Shown piece by piece: positions 60,201 through 64,000 of a stretch of 64,000 nt of DNA. The notes beneath the pieces are model-generated. The model did no database searches. It was not told the DNA's origin and saw only the letters and a list, made by a program, of their open reading frames with translations. Origin of the DNA: Hofstenia miamia (taxonomy: Eukaryota > Xenacoelomorpha > Acoela); contig SCFE01000097.1 in the NCBI GenBank assembly GCA_004352715.1, positions 29,545 to 93,544 of the forward strand. Reading direction: 5' to 3'. Made by a program: the position numbers and the translations under genes. How positions within the stretch are numbered: the stretch's first letter is position 1; every line of letters starts with the position of its first letter.

Positions 60201-63106
60201 AACCTAAATTATAAAGAAATTTGCTGAAAAACTTATTTACTTCCATTCTGAAAATGGAAGGTGTATGCCCTATATAAAAGACATAGTGTTCTTCAACAAC
60301 TAATCTTAAGTGCTTATAATGTAAACAGACCACCCAAACCCATTGAGGTGCGCTGTGTACAAATACAGAAGTCACAACGCCGAAAATTAAAGAGAAGCAA
60401 TTCTTCTATCACTTGGTGATTACAAATTTCGGTTCGTAAATTATAAGAGATTATGATATGATGGTTTAGGGTAATTTCAAAACACGATTTAGTTGGTGAA
60501 AATCAACCTACCATTTTGAAAAACCCAATTCAATTTAAAGAGATAAAAGCAGAACAGGTACTCCATATCGAGAAACATGGTTGGCAAACTTGTTAATTGA
60601 TCTCCTAACCAGAAGTCTGAAAACCCAACAGGATAATAAGGAGCCAAAATGATCCGCTTCTAAAAATGTTTAGTAAAATATTTGAGCATAGCTTTTACTA
60701 CAGTTACACAATTAAAGACAATTCAAATGAACACTAACTCTTGCCAAAATAAACGATGATTGAAGACTCTTTTGCATAACAATGAACAATTGATGCAAGT
60801 CCTTTATAAACCTCAATTAAGAGTGCAATTCGCACATAGTAGTTAATGTTTGGACAAAAAAGTGATCAGTGCTAAAGCTTCTAGACGTCATTGTATATAA
60901 TGAAGACGAAATGTACATATTGTCAAAACTGTATTATCATAGAATAACAAAAAATAAAATTATATAACGGTTATGGAAATACATACTAGGATTCCTAGAA
61001 ACCAAAATCTTGCTTTGTATTTGAAGCTGTGAACTGGATTGATTAAAAAGAAAAGAAGCGCAAAAAAGAGTAGTGCTGGTGGCAACTGCTCTGGTATTCC
61101 CAATGAGAATGACATGAAAAACATAATGAGACCACAACACCACAGAACACCCAACATAAAAGACAGCTAAATATATATTCATTAAAAAACATAAGAATGA
61201 ATAATTGATCTTTAAGCTAAAATAATACAAAAGACAACCCCATCACATGTTATGTAATAGTGGTTGTGCTTCTGCTCCTGAATCTCAATTCTCCAACTTC
61301 TATTTACTTTTTTCATTGTAGATGATTTGGAATGGTGTTTTGAATATTGTAACACTAGGGATTTCAAAATTCACAAAACTAACCACAGTGTTTCCAGTAA
61401 AAAATTGACAAGAAAGCGACTACAAAATCTGGAAAAGCATTGATATTCTCTTGACAAAAATATCAATTCGTTTTGTGAATAGAGCAACTAATTTGCGTTT
61501 AAATGAAAGATTCATCAACTAGTTGATACAAAGAGTTAATAAATCCTTCAATGGTAAATACCAATCAAAGTAACTCATAGTCTCGTGAATAATATATATT
61601 TCAAGGCATTGAAATTTAAGCAGAACAAAGTTTTATGTTTGGTGAAACCGGCAACATAGATTGATATTTGACAACAGCAATTACTCTTTGAAAGACCTAA
61701 AATTAATGCAGGAAAGACAATTATGGACAATCCGAATATTATAAATTATAACATTCCCGCAATACCAAATTTCATAATTTGAAATCTATCTAGTCGTAAA
61801 CAACTGTGTCACTTTCATACTAGGTACTTTTAACACCTTAGACCCCCAGAATCCCCGAGTTGTGAAGTCCACAAAATATTTGCGAATGCTATTTTAACCT
61901 AAACTACGAGGAATTTTCAAAATGATTTAGCAAAAAACTCTTAAAGGCTCCCTAATAAATATTTTCAAAACCTGAAAACACCATAAGCTAGATTAATTTC
62001 TCCTTTTCCATTTACAGGTGAAGTTAGTTGTTGGTTCCATGGCCTTTACACCTGATCATCTGAACACTACTATGTATGAGGAAATAATCAATCTCCAGAG
62101 ATTTCCAAATTTCTCAATAGGCTTGGAGAGAACTGTTAGAAATTGTGGCTAAACGCTTTGTGCTATTAAAGGCACTCTGAGATTCTTGTAGTTTGAGTTA
62201 AAATGCTAATCAGATTTTCATGATAAAATCACAAATTTAAATAATCTTCTTTCAAATCTTAGTAAATATGAAAATATTGATGCAATACCTCTAGAAGTTC
62301 TTGATGAGTGAGATGGTCCCTGGGATCTAACTCGAAGATGAGAACATGGTTGACTCCATGTTTTCGCCAACCGTAAGTGTTAATTCCCAAGAGAAATATG
62401 AGAAGAATTGCACAAAACATACCACGAAACATATACAGATAAGGTTTCCAGTAAGACTGGTAATGAGAGTAGGCAGTATACCCTAAATACAACAGCCTAA
62501 AGTATACTTTGTGGCATTTTAAGATATACTAAAATTAGACATCATATTTAACTATAAAGAATACAAAATACTTTGAAATACAAAACGCAGTCTATGCTAG
62601 TCATAAACTAATTTAAGACGTTAAGATTGCAAAGGATATATATAGTCAGAAGAATATTGCAATTTGCAGGAACGAGGAAAAAACGTTTAAAGAAACACAT
62701 TAGAAACGCTGTATAATTTGATTTCAGGAATAATCAGTTGACAATTTGACTGACAGAAGCAGCCGTAGTAATGCTAAATTTTTGGTCGCTGCGGAGAATT
62801 ACATTCTCTTGAGAGAAAAAGAGCGGCAAATACTATGTATACAATAAAGCATTAACAGTATTATCTAATACACAACAATTCAGTGATTTCGCCTTCTATG
62901 CTAACATTGATGAAAGTAGATGATCGCGTACTAGTAAATACTAGCAACACCAGTATGAAAAAAGCCATATTTACTAACAATTGAAACGTTTAAAGAATCA
63001 TGTGAAAGTCAACAAAGCAAAGCTTACCTGTCACAATTGCGGTGGCGAAAAGAACAACAAACATTCCAGCGAAGAAGCCCATCATGAAGGATGTTCGAGG
63101 TGTTTG
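49567..63106 (-). CDS. XPR1: XPR1-type phosphate exporter, C-terminal half (EXS domain), 9 exons
   Basis: XPR1 exports inorganic phosphate across the plasma membrane. It has an N-terminal SPX domain that senses inositol pyrophosphates and a C-terminal EXS domain. Exons in transcript order: 63106-63028, 62482-62289, 61166-60987, 60659-60512, 58760-58560, 56518-56352, 56309-56176, 50444-50277 and 49636-49567. All junctions have AG/GT and consistent phase, giving about 447 residues. Family signatures are [82 protein letters not shown] then [48 protein letters not shown] then [15 protein letters not shown], and an acidic end [14 protein letters not shown] and the first membrane spans lie beyond the right edge. 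Introns hold several transposons. The C-tail is shorter than in vertebrates. Confidence 0.95.
50638..51006 (-). other. Unrecognised 122-codon open frame in XPR1 intron
   Basis: The frame is open on the minus strand but opens with GTG, so it has no ATG start of its own. Its composition is protein-like, with the segment [17 protein letters not shown]. That segment faintly recalls a BACK/BTB-type helix pair, but I cannot support a family. It could be a decayed transposon or a chance frame. Confidence 0.25.
51229..51280. repeat. (AT)n microsatellite with GTA interruptions
   Basis: TA runs broken by two TGTA/CGTA steps, in the last XPR1 intron. Confidence 0.9.
51835..52150 (+). pseudogene. Helix-turn-helix part of an IS630/Tc1-like transposase
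   Basis: The plus-strand reading gives [20 protein letters not shown], then [15 protein letters not shown], a stop, and [20 protein letters not shown] followed by [17 protein letters not shown]. This is the two-HTH order of IS630-type transposases (VSRTTAYxW, then ITLxEL...VSxSTISRHL). One TAG interrupts it and the catalytic domain is absent. Confidence 0.65.
52578..52699 (+). CDS. Splice-flanked C2H2 zinc-finger exon on the opposite strand to XPR1
   Basis: After CACTTTTAG, a 122-nt open stretch encodes a single C2H2 finger: [19 protein letters not shown] then RRIHHKT. Its spacing is C-x2-C-x12-H-x3-H, ending at a good donor, GTAAGT. Phase is two nucleotides in and zero out. Isolated finger exons of this form (CPYxSxRKDxLxxHxxxxH) occur in lola/BTB-type transcription-factor loci with alternative 3' exons. 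No neighbouring exon was recognised on this strand, so it may be a relic, a transposon-captured exon or part of a nested gene. Confidence 0.6.
53485..54435 (+). pseudogene. mariner transposase, decayed, in XPR1 intron
   Basis: The order of blocks is that of insect-type mariner transposases. The HTH linker and second HTH give [20 protein letters not shown] followed by [11 protein letters not shown] (about 53575-53680). [18 protein letters not shown] follows near 53768-53820, then a DESWFLYE block, the first Asp region, near 53855-53885. [19 protein letters not shown] lies near 54130-54190, and [18 protein letters not shown] at about 54215-54270. The second catalytic Asp (HDNA in active copies) reads Glu here (HENA). 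Stops and frameshifts are present. The first HTH and clear inverted repeats were not seen. Confidence 0.82.
54962..55902 (+). other. Unidentified coding-like region with a (CCA)n start
   Basis: A plus-strand frame opens at 54962 with a (CCA)n run encoding poly-Pro, then stays open to TAA at about 55277. It reads [20 protein letters not shown] and [20 protein letters not shown], a convincing protein composition. A second frame, at about 55671-55901, is Ser/Pro-rich ([20 protein letters not shown]). The whole region is GC-richer than its surroundings and lies in an XPR1 intron. I do not recognise it. Candidates are a LINE ORF1, a processed pseudogene, or an unknown transposon. Confidence 0.4.
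56972..57262. mobile_element. hAT-type MITE (CAGGGCCGTGGCTAGG ends, 8-bp TSD)
   Basis: The 291-bp element starts CAGGGCCGTGGCTAGG; the inverse of its right end is CAGGGCGGTGGCTTGC. It is flanked by the perfect 8-bp duplication GTTAGCTA (56964-56971, 57263-57270). It is non-coding and lies in an XPR1 intron. Confidence 0.92.
57799..58389. repeat. 166-bp duplication across a single N, copy 2 carrying a MITE
   Basis: Copy 1 is 57799-57964, an N stands at 57965, and copy 2 is 57966-58389. After removing the MITE and one 8-bp target copy (258 bp), copy 2 is exactly 166 bp, the same as copy 1, with only about five or six substitutions. This looks like two haplotypes joined in the assembly. Confidence 0.9.
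58024..58273. mobile_element. hAT-type MITE (CAGGGGCGTACGCAGG ends, 8-bp TSD)
   Basis: The 250-bp element has ends CAGGGGCGTACGCAGG and, inverted, CAGTGGCGTACCGAGG. The flanking duplication AATACAAA is perfect (58016-58023, 58274-58281). It belongs to the same family as 27537-27773. The neighbouring copy of the flank without the element shows the original target. Confidence 0.95.
59294..59561. mobile_element. Tc1/mariner-type MITE with long perfect TIRs
   Basis: A 268-bp element between TA dinucleotides (59292-59293, 59562-59563). The left end CAGTCGCGGCCACTGGATTA (continuing GCATCAC) matches the inverse of the right end with one change (CACTCGCGG). TA targets and these ends fit Tc1/mariner. 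It is non-coding and lies in an XPR1 intron. Confidence 0.9.
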
Positions 63107-63109
63107 CTA

Positions 63110-64000
63110 AAATCACAAAGTGAGTAATCAACAGTAATTACGATTAGAAATAATTGGCAGCCAAATCAACATTATGCACTACATGGTGAGAAAATTAAGA
63201 AGAACGACATAATTTCCATTTTTATAGACTTGCTATCACATCTACATTAATAAAAGGTATAAAACAAATTTAATTACATTGACCACAATTTGTGTTGAAA
63301 GATTTTCTACTTAACATATTAGCGTAGAGAAAAAGAGCTTTCTATAATAAAATCGACAACACATAAGATCAACTCACAGTGATAACCTAAGTCGATGAAT
63401 ATAGCCGTTTCATGATACAACAGGTGCCCGGAATTTCCTAAACTCAAAAACGTGTCGTCAACTCATTGTACAAAAAATCACTCCTGGTTAATATTCAAAT
63501 ATATTTGCGGATGACGAAATATGTTAATTTGTGCCCGGTTAAAGTTTTGTTGATTATGCATCGCTGTTAGGCGTTATTACAAATAAGGTAAATTTGAAGA
63601 GCAAGCAATGATATCATGTACAAATACAAATGTTTGATGAAACAAGCACCATAATAACTGTTAGAACATGTTTAAAAAACAGTTTTTAAGTAACGCACTG
63701 TATATTTTTGTTGCGAAGGAATTCTTGAAGCTATATTTATGCCGAAAATACAAAGTTCACAACTTAAACCATGCAGTAATGGTCTTATATGACCTGTCAT
63801 AAAAAGAGAACTATCAATAATACTATTAGAAGACATTATCTTTACAAGTGTGAAAATAATAAAAATGATATTAGAAATTGATAAATAGTGAGGATTTATG
63901 ATTGATAAATAACGTATAGTATACAAATGACGTAGTAGCCAGTACATTTAAGTGCACTTTAAAACTCTCTAGTAAACAAAGAAGCATCAATTTTACACGG
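63110..64000. other. Upstream XPR1 intron or unresolved sequence
   Basis: No SPX-domain or membrane-span exon was recognised here. The open frame at 63672-63947 (-) has no family match. The 5' exons of the XPR1-like gene are expected beyond the window. Confidence 0.5.

Noticed and set aside
1-64000. Bacterial-style systems (operons, CRISPR arrays, defence islands)
   Set aside because: The sequence is clearly eukaryotic, with spliced genes and animal-type transposons. The direct repeats seen are minisatellites or transposons, not spacer arrays.

Overview
This is a eukaryotic, strongly AT-rich window (roughly 30% GC by eye). It has spliced genes with GT-AG introns, many (AT)n microsatellites, two N gaps and a dense load of decayed transposable elements. 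The protein families fit an invertebrate animal, probably an arthropod or similar bilaterian. I cannot name the species.

Three host genes are supported. (1) The large 3' exon of a CDK9-like kinase lies on the minus strand at 6287-7501. (2) A complete eight-exon DEG/ENaC-type channel lies on the plus strand at 31328-43934. Its reading phase is unbroken, it encodes 606 residues, and two exons insert LDL-receptor class A (LDLa) modules just after the first membrane span. (3) The C-terminal half (EXS domain) of an XPR1-type phosphate exporter lies on the minus strand from 63106 to 49567 in nine phase-consistent exons; its 5' exons lie off the right edge. A lone splice-flanked C2H2 zinc-finger exon sits on the plus strand inside the last large XPR1 intron.

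Layout: 1-4.7 kb AT-rich, no recognised gene; 4.7-5.8 kb broken IS630/Tc1-like transposase; 6.0-7.5 kb CDK9; 7.8-8.4 kb a 601-bp mariner-like element of plant type; 9.5-11.1 kb LINE remnant; 11.4-12.7 kb tandem repeats around a 1000-N gap; 14.6-15.3 kb LINE remnant; 16.7-19 kb P-element/THAP9-like transposase remnant with a piggyBac-like MITE inside; 19-31 kb mostly non-coding with several MITEs; 31-44 kb the channel gene, whose first intron holds LINE and mariner pieces; 44-47 kb LINE 3' ends, one duplicated in tandem; 47-48.6 kb a local duplication across a single N; 49.5-63.1 kb XPR1 with intronic transposons; 63.1-64 kb XPR1 intron or unresolved.

The two most informative observations are the LDLa-bearing DEG/ENaC channel and a duplication at 57799-58389. 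There the two copies, separated by one N, form an empty-site/filled-site pair for a hAT-type MITE with a perfect 8-bp target duplication. No operons, CRISPR arrays or bacterial features are present.
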